From Halanaerobiaceae bacterium (GTDB taxonomy: Bacteria > Bacillota > Halanaerobiia > Halanaerobiales > Halarsenatibacteraceae): a stretch of 19,193 nucleotides of DNA. How positions within the stretch are numbered: the first letter of the stretch is position 1; every line of letters begins with the position of its first letter. A program made the position numbers and the translations under genes. The notes below the pieces were generated by a model. It saw only the letters and a list, made by a program, of their open reading frames with translations, did no database searches and had not been told where the DNA came from. The stretch covers positions 1 through 19,193 of the forward strand of contig PWHA01000288.1 in assembly GCA_003554685.1 (NCBI GenBank). Direction: 5' to 3'. Shown here piece after piece: positions 7,468 through 14,699 of the stretch.

Positions 7468-7668
7468 TCACCAGAAGTTATGCTTATAGTATTTATTTTC
7501 CCTGCTTTCATGATCCAGATATTCGCGTACCTGTCTTTCTGAGACAAACCACTCACCGAATAATTTTTCGCCGGCCAGTTTTCCTTCCTTTAATAACTCC
7601 AGTACTTCCTCCTCTGATCTGTTCAAAACCGAGGTTAACATCCGGATATTGTACACTTTCATATTCAC
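7468..7668 (-). CDS. Small excisionase-like helix-turn-helix protein
   Basis: This is a 66-residue protein. Residues 5-50 (YNIRMLTSVLNRSEEEVLEL, then a GKLAGEKLFGEWFVSERQVREYL core) fit the HTH_17/excisionase-like fold, a winged helix related to MerR in which a short linker 'KLAGEKLFGEW' forms the wing. Such proteins bind DNA as small regulators or recombination directionality factors. No integrase or phage gene is visible nearby, so a role in excision is not supported. The GTG start at 7668 follows GGAGG (7676-7680) by seven bases, an excellent site. It is followed by the hairpin at 7254-7330. The C-terminus is short and basic/aromatic (NKYYKHNFW). Confidence 0.75.
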   Translation of the reverse strand: MNMKVYNIRMLTSVLNRSEEEVLELLKEGKLAGEKLFGEWFVSERQVREYLDHESRENKYYKHNFW

Positions 7669-8302
7669 AGTTTCGCCTCCTTCCCAGGTTCTTTTTCTTT
7701 AAATTATTTGGTTGCTAATTAAGTTGCTGCTGATAATAATAAGCGAAAATTGCGATAGTAGGTTTTTGCTGGGGGTTTTAAAAATTAAGAAGCAGGATAT
7801 ATTTTCTTTGGCAAACGTCAAATTTTTGGGTTATAAAAAATATTTAATATTAATGGTAAAGTGAACAACATGGATAAAATGAAGTTGATATATCATATAC
7901 CTGCAAATTCACAAATATTTCATACTCAAGTGGTGACTAAATATTTCATGTTTAATAGACAACTGCCGGGAACAGGATATATAGATCTGAGAGTGCTATC
8001 TGCTTCCGGCAGTCTGGAGGTCGGTGTCTATTTTAATTTTAGGTCTGGCTTGGTAATATTTATTATGATCTGACTGGTTAAAAATGTTTTAGTCCTTTTA
8101 GTTTATTCCGCTGATATTTCTCTGATAGGAAATAATTATATCAGCTTTTCACAACTTTGTAAATAAACGTAATCGGATACCAGACCATTATAGATTAGAA
8201 TAAACTGAAAAAACTCCATCTGTCGGGACCAGATTGACATTTTCAAGGCCGTTTGCTTTATCGTTTTAAAACCAGAAAATGATTGTAAACCTGCCATAAA
8301 AT
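7669..8302. other. AT-rich spacer with one large inverted repeat
   Basis: No gene with a credible start was found in this 630-bp stretch. A 70-codon frame from 7861 lacks a ribosome site and has no recognisable content. The clearest structure is CTGCCGGGAACAG (7963-7975) pairing with CTGCTTCCGGCAG (8000-8012): a 13-bp stem with one mismatch and one G-U pair around a 24-base loop. A second motif, AAATATTTCAT, occurs at 7913 and 7939. Confidence 0.45.
7963..8012. repeat. Imperfect 13-bp inverted repeat
   Basis: The arms 7963-7975 and 8000-8012 pair in 12 of 13 positions (one G-U). No T run follows on either strand, so this is not a standard terminator. Its role is unknown. Confidence 0.5.
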
Positions 8303-9244
8303 TCAACTGGTTTTTTCAGGATGCCTGTCCTGTTTGAGGATATCAGCACGACAGATTTTGTACCCCAGACCCAGCAGAATCAGTCCACCGAAAATAAGCA
8401 GCAGTTGATACTGCAGGGCTATTTCCATTTCTGGAATTTCAGTAAAATTAATTAACTGATAAGAGGTCAAAGAAGCGGCGTTATTGACAGCATGGGCAAA
8501 AAACACCAGCAGCAGTGATCTATATTTTAAGTAAAGCCAGCCCAGCAGCAGGCCGGAGAAAAATGCTGGAATAATCTGTATGATAATCATATGAATCAGA
8601 CCAAAGATCAGAGCTGAAAATAACAGGGCAAAATTTCGGCCGTGATTCAGCAGCAGGCCCTCAAGAATAATGCCGCGGTAGATAATCTCCTCCAGCAGGG
8701 GAAAAATAATCACCATGAAGAGAAAACTTATGAAAATGTTATGTTCCATCAGAGGCGAAAAAACCTCCAGGTAATCAGTAAAAGACTGCTGGAAGAGAGA
8801 CCAGAGGTGACTGTTTACCAGGGCCTGAAGCATTAGGAATCCTGCAAAAAGCAGCAGGGTCCCCAGGTAAGGAGCTGCCCTTTGCAGTTTCGGCTGAAAA
8901 AGCCCGGCAACCCGGGGGCTGCTGATTTTTTGCAGCAGGAGCCAGATCACAATGGCATTGCCCAGAGCTGAAATCACAAAATCAGTCAGGACAAAATCAA
9001 CCGCCAGATAAGAAAGAAACAGTTCAGCTGTCAAAGATAGAAAGAGCTGGACTGCCAGAATAAGAATTATAATTATGATGGACTGCCAGGCATCGGGAAT
9101 CGGTTTTGGTTTTCTGATATTATTCAGCATCTTCACCGGTAAATCACCCCGGGGTAAGGATTTAATCTCTGGTAATTTTAATTCTATCATTTTCTGAGAA
9201 AAATTTTTATCAGTTTGTAAAATCAGATGTGATGTTTGGCTCAA
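8303..9244 (-). CDS. CPBP-family intramembrane protease
   Basis: This is a multi-pass membrane protein of the CPBP (CAAX protease/bacteriocin-processing, Abi) family, glutamate proteases that cut substrates in the membrane. The three signature regions are intact: EEIIYRG (Glu185, Glu186, Arg190), FGLIH (His218) and FFAHAVNN (His251, Asn255). Hydrophobic segments lie at about 54-80, 85-105, 120-142, 168-183, 205-240, 243-258 and 278-296, as usual. The longest frame starts with TTG at 9244 (313 residues) but has no ribosome site; ATGs at 9190 and 9131 also lack a clear one, so the start is uncertain and the hydrophilic first 50 residues may not all be translated. It is divergent from the beta-barrel gene. 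No bacteriocin genes are close, so its substrate cannot be named. Confidence 0.85.
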   Translation of the reverse strand: MSQTSHLILQTDKNFSQKMIELKLPEIKSLPRGDLPVKMLNNIRKPKPIPDAWQSIIIIILILAVQLFLSLTAELFLSYLAVDFVLTDFVISALGNAIVIWLLLQKISSPRVAGLFQPKLQRAAPYLGTLLLFAGFLMLQALVNSHLWSLFQQSFTDYLEVFSPLMEHNIFISFLFMVIIFPLLEEIIYRGIILEGLLLNHGRNFALLFSALIFGLIHMIIIQIIPAFFSGLLLGWLYLKYRSLLLVFFAHAVNNAASLTSYQLINFTEIPEMEIALQYQLLLIFGGLILLGLGYKICRADILKQDRHPEKTS

Positions 9245-9338
9245 ATTTTAATTGCTATCTCGGCTCAATTTTATAATTATCAACGGCAAATTACAACCCA
9301 TGCTTTCTGATAGAAGTACCTTTAAAATTAATAGGGCA

Positions 9339-9368
9339 TTTACTCTTTGTGTAAAAATATGATATAAT
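9339..9368 (+). promoter_or_regulatory. Promoter of the beta-barrel gene
   Basis: TGATATAAT (9360-9368) is a perfect extended -10; TTTACT (9339-9344) is a weak -35 with an 18-bp spacer. Transcription would start about 20 bases before the TTG start codon. Confidence 0.6.
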
Positions 9369-9393
9369 TCTGTCAGAGAAGAGGTGAAAAAAC

Positions 9394-10389
9394 TTGAGTA
9401 TAAAAGACTCCCGCAGTAAGAAATTATCCGGAAGAGCATCTTTTTTATTACTTAAATTTTTTTTGATGCTGTTAGTATTGACTATTATGGTCAGCATATT
9501 ATCATATCCTGCTCTGGCCTTTGATGAACCTGAAGGCCAGCTGGTTTTCAGCGCCGGAACACTTCAGGGAATCATTCCTCAGGGCAGAATTATGCTGCGG
9601 GGTGAAAACATAGGTTTTGCCGGGGGTTTTGCCAGCCTGCCCTACTCCTGGGAAGAGTATTCCGGTCGGCTTAATTTATGGCAGATTTCCGGAAGAATCT
9701 ATTCGCCCATCAGCTATCGTGATACCCACTTTTATCTGGATGGAGGAATCAGCAGAGCAGCCTTTAATGCTGAAGGGCTTACAATATCAAGTCCCGGTTA
9801 TCAGGCCAAACTTGGTTTTGAGCGGGATATAAGCAGCAGATTTTCCTGGGGAGGAGAAATAGGTTATTTGCATCTTCCCCCGGAGGAGCTAAATAATCAA
9901 TTTCTGGCTGGAATTACAATAAACTATTCCCTGCCAGTTGGTCCCGCCTCAAGTGAAATGACTGCTGACCGCAGCAGGAATGGCCAGGAAGATAGTACAG
10001 AAAAGGATGAGACAGTAGAAAAAGATCCTGAGGAAGCTGAAATCGTTAGAGCTGAAGGAACAATTGATAGGGTCAGCATCCCCTATCAGGTTTCAGGCAA
10101 CTGGAGTTTTTCTGCCAATTTTGCTGAAAACTCTGCAAGCCTGTCTGTTTTGGGGGACTCTCAGGACGGGAGTTTTAGCCATTCTATCTCCGGAACACCT
10201 AAAAGAAGAGACAACAGAGTTTTTTTTACAGTTTCCCGAACCGGAACCCATAATGATATGAAAGTTACCTACAATTTTCGGGTGACAGTCAATCCCAGCA
10301 GCCTTTCAGTCCGGTTTAGAGCCCGCCGGGAGGATGGCCTGCAGATGTCGGGAAGCGCCTCCGGAACCACCACCAGGTTTGAAAATTAA
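9394..10389 (+). CDS. Exported beta-rich protein, likely outer membrane barrel
   Basis: This is a 331-residue protein starting at TTG, with GAGGTG (9381-9386) seven bases upstream. The N-terminus has a basic stretch (1-15), a long hydrophobic core (17-37) and YPALA before the likely cleavage at 42/43. Residues 48-182 alternate short amphipathic strands rich in Gly, Tyr and Phe (IGFAGGFASLPYSW, THFYLDGGISRAAF, LAGITINYSLP), as in small outer membrane barrels. An acidic linker (about 186-220) leads to a second beta-rich domain (222-331, GTIDRVSIPYQVSGNWSFSA onward) that resembles no family I recognise. The last residue is Asn rather than Phe, and the usual barrel end signal is not at the C-terminus but near residue 180. 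A diderm envelope, as in Halanaerobiales, would house it. It stands alone and ends in the terminator at 10573. Confidence 0.65.
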   Translation: MSIKDSRSKKLSGRASFLLLKFFLMLLVLTIMVSILSYPALAFDEPEGQLVFSAGTLQGIIPQGRIMLRGENIGFAGGFASLPYSWEEYSGRLNLWQISGRIYSPISYRDTHFYLDGGISRAAFNAEGLTISSPGYQAKLGFERDISSRFSWGGEIGYLHLPPEELNNQFLAGITINYSLPVGPASSEMTADRSRNGQEDSTEKDETVEKDPEEAEIVRAEGTIDRVSIPYQVSGNWSFSANFAENSASLSVLGDSQDGSFSHSISGTPKRRDNRVFFTVSRTGTHNDMKVTYNFRVTVNPSSLSVRFRARREDGLQMSGSASGTTTRFEN

Positions 10390-10572
10390 GCTCGAAAGTT
10401 TCTGCCTGGTATTTTATTGGTGATTTTTTTTCTCTCCTTTTAGGGCTACTGATTAGGGTTACTACTTCTATCAGTACTCAGGTTGTCAAGGAGAAGTCAC
10501 TATTTAAAATTCTAGAAACTCCAATCAGACAGGAAGATCCTGAATTAAAATAAGCATATTTGAGGATAAATT

Positions 10573-10621
10573 AACCTCTTCTTCCTTTCCCTCCGAAAGG
10601 AAAGTGAGGTTTTATTTTTTT
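10573..10621 (+). terminator. Strong terminator of the beta-barrel gene
   Basis: AACCTC (10573-10578) pairs with GAGGTT (10606-10611), and inside it TTCCTTTC pairs with GAAAGGAA around loop CCTCC; TTTATTTTTTT follows. Confidence 0.85.
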
Positions 10622-10639
10622 GTCTATCTGTCCTGTAAG

Positions 10640-10687
10640 TTATCTAGAATCAGTTGCCCATAAATTATAATAAATTGATTTAGATAA
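10640..10687. promoter_or_regulatory. Inverted repeat around a TATAAT box
   Basis: TTATCTAGAATCA (10640-10652) is the reverse complement of TGATTTAGATAA (10676-10687) apart from one bulged base. TATAAT lies between the arms (10666-10671). The repeat is 200 bp upstream of the Cys/His-rich gene and past the preceding terminator, so it could be an operator for that gene or an AT-rich hairpin without function. Confidence 0.3.
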
Positions 10688-10808
10688 ACCCTCATGCCCC
10701 TGTAAGAGTACAACAAAATATGAAAATAAAATGGCATATTTCCAAGTTAATATGAAAAACTAAGTTAAAAATAATATTTAATTAAGCCTTTATTAAATTG
10801 AATTTTTA

Positions 10809-10817
10809 TGCTATAAT
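10809..10817 (+). promoter_or_regulatory. Extended -10 promoter of the Cys/His-rich gene
   Basis: TGCTATAAT is a perfect TGnTATAAT box, 70 bp before the ATG at 10887. No good -35 is visible at the right distance. Confidence 0.6.
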
Positions 10818-10886
10818 TCAATTAAACTTAAAGTAAATCAAATTATCCAGCATCAGGCAAAATTAAAATGAAAGGAGGTAAATTAA

Positions 10887-11555
10887 ATGTGCTGCCATAG
10901 TCATAGCCATAGTCATCCCGAAAATTCCAGTCATCATAGTCATTACAGCCATCACGGGCATTACAGTCACCAGGGCCATCATGGGCATCCCGGGCATTAT
11001 GAGCATCATGGACATCATGGTTATCAGGGATTTAAAACAACTCATCACACGGAGCAGGTCTGCAGCTGCGACTGCTGCTGTGACTGCCACTGCCAGTGTG
11101 AATGCTGCTGCACCTGTCACTGCCAGTGTGAATGCTGCTGTCCCTGTCACTGTTGTAATTGCTGCCTCTGCTGCTGTCACTGCGACTGTGACAGCAAGGA
11201 GAAGGACAGAAACGAAGAAGAATATGAGTATGAATATGAATATGAAATGGAAGAGAATGAAGAAGAGATAGAAGAGGAAGATGAGAAAGATGAGGAAGAG
11301 GAAGAGAAATTTGAAACTGAATATCAGGAGAATTCAGGTCGCGGCTGCCATGATAAAAGGGAAAACAGGCATGAAACTCATAAGTCTAAAAGACAGAAAA
11401 AGACTAAAACCCAAAAAAATCATAAAAAGCAAACCCATCATAAGCGGAATAAACAGAAAAAGCGGCAAGAATCCCTTGCTAACCTGGAAAAATATCTGGC
11501 CGAACTCAAGCAGGAACTGCATTCAATCGAAAAACAAATCCAGAATTTATCCTGA
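10887..11555 (+). CDS. Modular His-/Cys-/Glu-/Lys-rich putative metal binder
   Basis: This 222-residue protein has an excellent ribosome site (AAAGGAGGT, seven bases before ATG). It has no signal peptide and is built of five blocks: His-rich (1-54, about 21 His in HSH, HHGH and GHH patterns); Cys-rich (59-101, about 27 Cys in 43 residues, with a 10-residue unit CDCCCDCHCQ, CECCCTCHCQ, CECCCPCHCC repeated three times); acidic (105-146, YEYEYEYE then Glu runs); basic (151-195, Lys/Arg/His); and an amphipathic helix (196-221, SLANLEKYLAELKQELHSIE) that could form a coiled coil. No known domain was recognised. The His and Cys blocks strongly suggest binding of soft or borderline metals (Zn, Ni, Cu) or As(III), like a metallothionein joined to a His-rich nickel store; opposite-charge blocks could drive self-assembly. 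The frame is believed because it alone has the start signals and runs the full length. It is a single-gene unit. Spore-coat-like or phase-separating structural roles are alternatives. Confidence 0.8.
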   Translation: MCCHSHSHSHPENSSHHSHYSHHGHYSHQGHHGHPGHYEHHGHHGYQGFKTTHHTEQVCSCDCCCDCHCQCECCCTCHCQCECCCPCHCCNCCLCCCHCDCDSKEKDRNEEEYEYEYEYEMEENEEEIEEEDEKDEEEEEKFETEYQENSGRGCHDKRENRHETHKSKRQKKTKTQKNHKKQTHHKRNKQKKRQESLANLEKYLAELKQELHSIEKQIQNLS

Positions 11556-11702
11556 GATGAATATAAGATAAGACAATCAGGATTTCCAGATTGAATAAAA
11601 GAAAAATAAACGGGATTTTCAAGTTGAATGTAAAAATGTAAAACTGAATGCATAATGAATAAGGAAGGTATAATAAAGGTAAGGAAGGAAAATTGTGATT
11701 TC

Positions 11703-11744
11703 TGACTAAATTAAATGAAAAAATGACTAAATTAAATGAAAAAA
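11703..11744. repeat. Perfect 21-bp tandem duplication
   Basis: Two identical 21-bp units (11703-11723 and 11724-11744), each starting TGACTAAATT and ending in six A residues. The A run of the second unit supplies the T tract of the adjacent minus-strand terminator. Confidence 0.9.
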
Positions 11745-11769
11745 TGATGGGGGCCTTTCACAGGCCCCC
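11739..11769 (-). terminator. Terminator of the asparagine-synthetase-like gene
   Basis: GGGGGCCT (11749-11756) and AGGCCCCC (11762-11769) form a perfect 8-bp GC-rich stem with loop TTCAC. On the minus strand it is followed by ATCATTTTTT, giving termination for the gene ending at 11881; it may also stop the convergent Cys/His-rich transcript. Confidence 0.8.
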
Positions 11770-11880
11770 TGATGTTGATCTTTTAAACTCTTTCTGTAAA
11801 TTTCTTTAAGTTAATTTAAGTTAATTTCTTAAAGTGGGGAATTTATCTGGACTGTACTTGTTTTACCAATCTGAACTATC

Positions 11881-13470
11881 TTACTCCTCCTGATAGGATT
11901 TTTTCCAGCGGCTTAAATCGGGCAGTCTGGTCGGTTCAGGATAGAACCTTTTAAAAATTAGGTAATAAAAATACTCTTCCTGAGATCTAACCAGCACACC
12001 TTCCTCTTCCAGAAATTGCTGTCTGATTTCCTCACCATAAACACCCTCGCCGCAGAGGTCATCTGAAAGTTTTATGGTCTCGCCATAAACTTCAATTTCC
12101 CCCCGGCGGTTTAAGGCCTGGCAGAGATCAATCGAGCCGCTGCCTTCGCCAAACATCTGCTTATCACGCCAGACGATCTCCTCCGGCAGGTAATCTGAAA
12201 AAGCCCGGCGCAGTATCCATTTTTCCACCGGATGTTCCTCTTTGTGGGAATTATCCCATTTCAGTTTCAATTCTGGAGGAATGGTTAGAGCAAACTCCAC
12301 CATTTCCGGTGTTAAAAAGGGCAGACGGCAGTCCAGACCATGGGCACCATTCATCCTATCTGCCCGCTGCAGTCCAACCTGACCCAGGGCCTCCACCAGT
12401 TTCTGGAGTTCGGTATTGATTTCATTCATTTCTCGCTCCTTAAGATAATCATAACCGGCAAAGAGCTCATCTGATCCCTCTCCAGAAAGAAGTATCTCAC
12501 AACCCTCCCGGGCTACAAAGCGGGAAAGAAGATAATTAGGCACAGAACTTCTGATTAGAGGGGCATCAAAGGTTTCCTGATAATAAATCACCTCAGGCAA
12601 AACCTCCAGCATCTCTTCTTCGCCATAAATATATTCCTGATGGTCGGTTCCCAGATACTCTGCCACCCGGCGAGCATTTCCCAGATCAGGACTGCCGGCC
12701 ACTCCCACCGAAAAAGAAGGCAGTTTTTTCTCCGATTCCTCGGCTGCCAGGGCAGCAATGATGCTGCTGTCAAGTCCACCACTTAAGAGCAGACAGGTTC
12801 TGCGGTCAGGTTCAATTTTTTCTGCTACCGCAGAACGGAGAAGTTTTTCAAGCTGCCCGCAGAACTCCTCGATCTCCCGCTCACTATAGGGTTCTTCCCT
12901 TGAGCTGTCAATTTTTACTGACTTGGTCGGTAAAAACTCATCTTCAAATTTAAGTATTTCTCCCGTTGAGGAGCTGAGAATGCTGCCAGAAGCAAGCTTT
13001 CTAATTTTATCCTCCGGGTTGATCGGCTCCCGGTTATCCACAGCCCTGAGAGCTTTCATTTCTGTTGCAAAATATATGATATCTTCGCTGATAAGATAAT
13101 TGAGAAAACTCAAACCCAGCTGATCCCGGGAGAGCATCAGCCCGGTTTCATTTGCCGCTGCCAGACAGCAGGGCGGTCTGAGTTTTTGGATAATATCTCT
13201 GGCAGCTGTTTCGCTTGTCGTGTTTACCAGCCGGGAAAAAAGCTGTTCCCTGTTTTCATCTGCCAGCGACTGGCCATCTCTGATAACGGCCCGGTTTTGA
13301 TTCTGGCTGTCCTGCCAGCAGTCAGCTTCTCCCAGGGCTCCCAGAACAAAATTATCTCCCCGGACTACAGTCTGTGATTTTCCTCGATGAGACATTCTCT
13401 TCAGCATTTCTTTTAAAAGCTGTTCAGTGTCAGAATCACTCTTACCATAAATACCTGCAATTGCTCTCAC
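11881..13470 (-). CDS. Asparagine-synthetase-like protein lacking Cys2
   Basis: This 529-residue protein has the layout of AsnB: an N-terminal Ntn-type glutaminase domain (about 1-195) and a C-terminal ATP pyrophosphatase synthetase domain. The synthetase half looks active: PP-loop SGGLDSS (230-236), SGEGSDELFAGY (329-340), GLDCRLPFL (378-386) and a KWILRRAF motif (417-424). The glutaminase half is degenerate: the chain starts MRAIAGIYG where active enzymes have MCGIAGI, so the nucleophilic Cys2 is absent, and the RLSI and NGE glutamine-pocket motifs are not found; only late features (LSRDQLG, YFATEMKAL) remain. The GTG start follows GGAGG by about nine bases, so a missed start does not explain it. 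Activity with free ammonia, or amide/adenylate chemistry on another acid as in beta-lactam synthetases and lasso cyclases, is likely; no biosynthetic partner is visible next to it. It forms a single-gene unit ending in the terminator at 11739. Confidence 0.85.
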   Translation of the reverse strand: MRAIAGIYGKSDSDTEQLLKEMLKRMSHRGKSQTVVRGDNFVLGALGEADCWQDSQNQNRAVIRDGQSLADENREQLFSRLVNTTSETAARDIIQKLRPPCCLAAANETGLMLSRDQLGLSFLNYLISEDIIYFATEMKALRAVDNREPINPEDKIRKLASGSILSSSTGEILKFEDEFLPTKSVKIDSSREEPYSEREIEEFCGQLEKLLRSAVAEKIEPDRRTCLLLSGGLDSSIIAALAAEESEKKLPSFSVGVAGSPDLGNARRVAEYLGTDHQEYIYGEEEMLEVLPEVIYYQETFDAPLIRSSVPNYLLSRFVAREGCEILLSGEGSDELFAGYDYLKEREMNEINTELQKLVEALGQVGLQRADRMNGAHGLDCRLPFLTPEMVEFALTIPPELKLKWDNSHKEEHPVEKWILRRAFSDYLPEEIVWRDKQMFGEGSGSIDLCQALNRRGEIEVYGETIKLSDDLCGEGVYGEEIRQQFLEEEGVLVRSQEEYFYYLIFKRFYPEPTRLPDLSRWKKSYQEE

Positions 13471-13720
13471 CTAATTTATACCTCCCTATGTGACTCACTC
13501 TCCGGGTCAACTCCCCGGATAAGTTTTCTTGCTATCGTAAATCACAATTTTGCAATATAAATTTTCTCCTTCATTTTTTTCTGCCTTCATAAACTATACA
13601 TCCTATAACCCCAAGTCATATTTCCATTTATCCTTATCCCCATCCATCCCGAAAATCAAATTTACTTTCTGCTGAAATTATGTTGTTCTTTACTCGTCGT
13701 ATAATATGATTTAAAACAAG

Positions 13721-13900
13721 CTAAAAGCAAACTTGCAAATTCTTGATAAGCTGAATTTCTTTAAACTTTTTCAGGTCCTCCTCCTGGTACCAGCGAGCAT
13801 TCCCCTTTCTTTCCGGAGACAACAGTCCAATTCTATCATAAAATCGCAGAGTATCCAAACTCACCCCCATTTTTTCGGCAAATTCACCAATATACATCAT
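13721..13900 (-). CDS. MerR-type DNA-binding domain, truncated
   Basis: Starting at the tandem ATGs (13895-13900), which follow GGGGG by a few bases, the product is 59 residues: MYIGEFAEKMGVSLDTLRFY, then DRIGLLSPERKGNARWYQEE and DLKKFKEIQLIKNL. This is the complete MerR winged helix-turn-helix (the longer frame to 13945 adds unlikely residues). Family members are normally 110-140 residues, continuing after KNL with GFSLEEI and a dimerisation helix; here the frame reads QVCF and stops. No continuation was found in the other frames, so the effector and dimerisation part is lost. It probably is a relic, or a dominant-negative-like DNA binder if expressed. It lies next to a deleted aldo/keto reductase, the kind of neighbour MerR regulators often control. 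Confidence 0.7.
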   Translation of the reverse strand: MMYIGEFAEKMGVSLDTLRFYDRIGLLSPERKGNARWYQEEDLKKFKEIQLIKNLQVCF

Positions 13901-14040
13901 TATACCCCCATACCCCCGGTTTTTGATTTGTATTGTCAAAAACATTTTAGATTTTATTTAAAGATTTCTTTGCAAGGCTTGTTTGCATGTTTTATTGGCA
14001 AGGTTTATTGTCAAGGTTTGTCGTAAAATATGACGGTTAA

Positions 14041-14213
14041 ATTTTTCATATCCTAATTGTGGCCTAATGAGGCAAGGTTTGCCTTTAAAATTGGTTCACT
14101 AATTTTCATATCTTGTTGTGCCTGGGAGGGGCATGTGAGTTTGCCTTAAAAAAGACAGATAAATTTTTCATATCCTAATTGTGGCCCAATGAGGCAAGAA
14201 AGTTTGCTTAGAA
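14041..14213. repeat. About 61-bp tandem repeat, three copies
   Basis: Three units begin near 14041, 14101 and 14162 with TTTTCATATC; units 1 and 3 share ATCCTAATTGTGGCC and AATGAGGCAAG, while unit 2 is diverged. Each unit ends in TTTGCCTT or a variant, and AGGCAA-GGT-TTGCCT makes a small hairpin in the first. The array occupies the whole gap just after the stop of the reductase relic. Confidence 0.75.
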
Positions 14214-14687
14214 TTATTTTAGATGCTGATTATAGATTAACCTGATTTCCTCCCTGATGGCTGTTAATCTCCGGCTGTCAACCGATTCCAGATTGGCCTT
14301 AAGCTCCAGCAGTTTCCGGAAGACTGATAGAATCCTTTCCTCCTTGACTTCGGTCAGTTCCTGGAGGGTATCCAGCGCATATACCAGATCCCTGAAAAGT
14401 TCAAATTTATCTTCAGGAGAGAGTTCTTCAGCAGAAAAAGTGTCGAACTGGCTGGATCCGGCAGTGTGACCGGCCAGAGCACAATCAATCCCCGGTTGAG
14501 ACAATACCCAGGCGACAGCAAGTTCCACCGGTTTTCTCTTGGAGAGCCGGCCCAGTTCAGCCAGATCTTTATCACCGTAAACACCGCTCAAACAATAGGT
14601 TCCAATGGCCAGCCGGGAAATCTTTTCATCCCGGCTTTCCTTTCGGAATCTTACAAATTTCATCTCCCTGCTATTTAAGTATTCCAT
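14214..14687 (-). CDS. Aldo/keto reductase relic with internal deletion
   Basis: This is a 157-residue frame with a good ribosome site (AAGGAGG, about nine bases before the ATG). Residues 1-41 match the start of aldo/keto reductases (MEYLNSREMK, SRLAIGTYCLSGVYGDKD). The next residues jump straight to the end of the family: LAELGRLSKRKPVELAVAWV then LSQPGIDCALAGH, which normally lie about 200 residues later. The catalytic Asp, Tyr, Lys and His and nearly all of the barrel are therefore missing, with the frame kept. A helical tail (SAEELSPEDKFELF to the end) is longer than usual. It cannot be a working reductase. It may be a decaying gene, or a helical remnant retained for another role. Confidence 0.7.
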   Translation of the reverse strand: MEYLNSREMKFVRFRKESRDEKISRLAIGTYCLSGVYGDKDLAELGRLSKRKPVELAVAWVLSQPGIDCALAGHTAGSSQFDTFSAEELSPEDKFELFRDLVYALDTLQELTEVKEERILSVFRKLLELKANLESVDSRRLTAIREEIRLIYNQHLK

Positions 14688-14699
14688 GCTGTCACTGCC

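Noticed and set aside
7861..8073. 70-codon frame on the plus strand
   Set aside because: No ribosome site, no recognisable content, and the inverted repeat at 7963-8012 accounts for part of it.
10868..10900. Ten-codon leader frame overlapping the Cys/His-rich start
   Set aside because: It starts at an ATG before the Shine-Dalgarno and has no ribosome site of its own.
10863..11271. Ala/Val/Thr-rich frames over the Cys-rich block on both strands
   Set aside because: They arise from the TGC-rich repeat read in other frames; only the frame from 10887 has a ribosome site and spans the whole gene.
14041..14213. CRISPR-like array
   Set aside because: The units are directly contiguous with no unique spacers and diverge along their whole length, so this is an ordinary tandem repeat.
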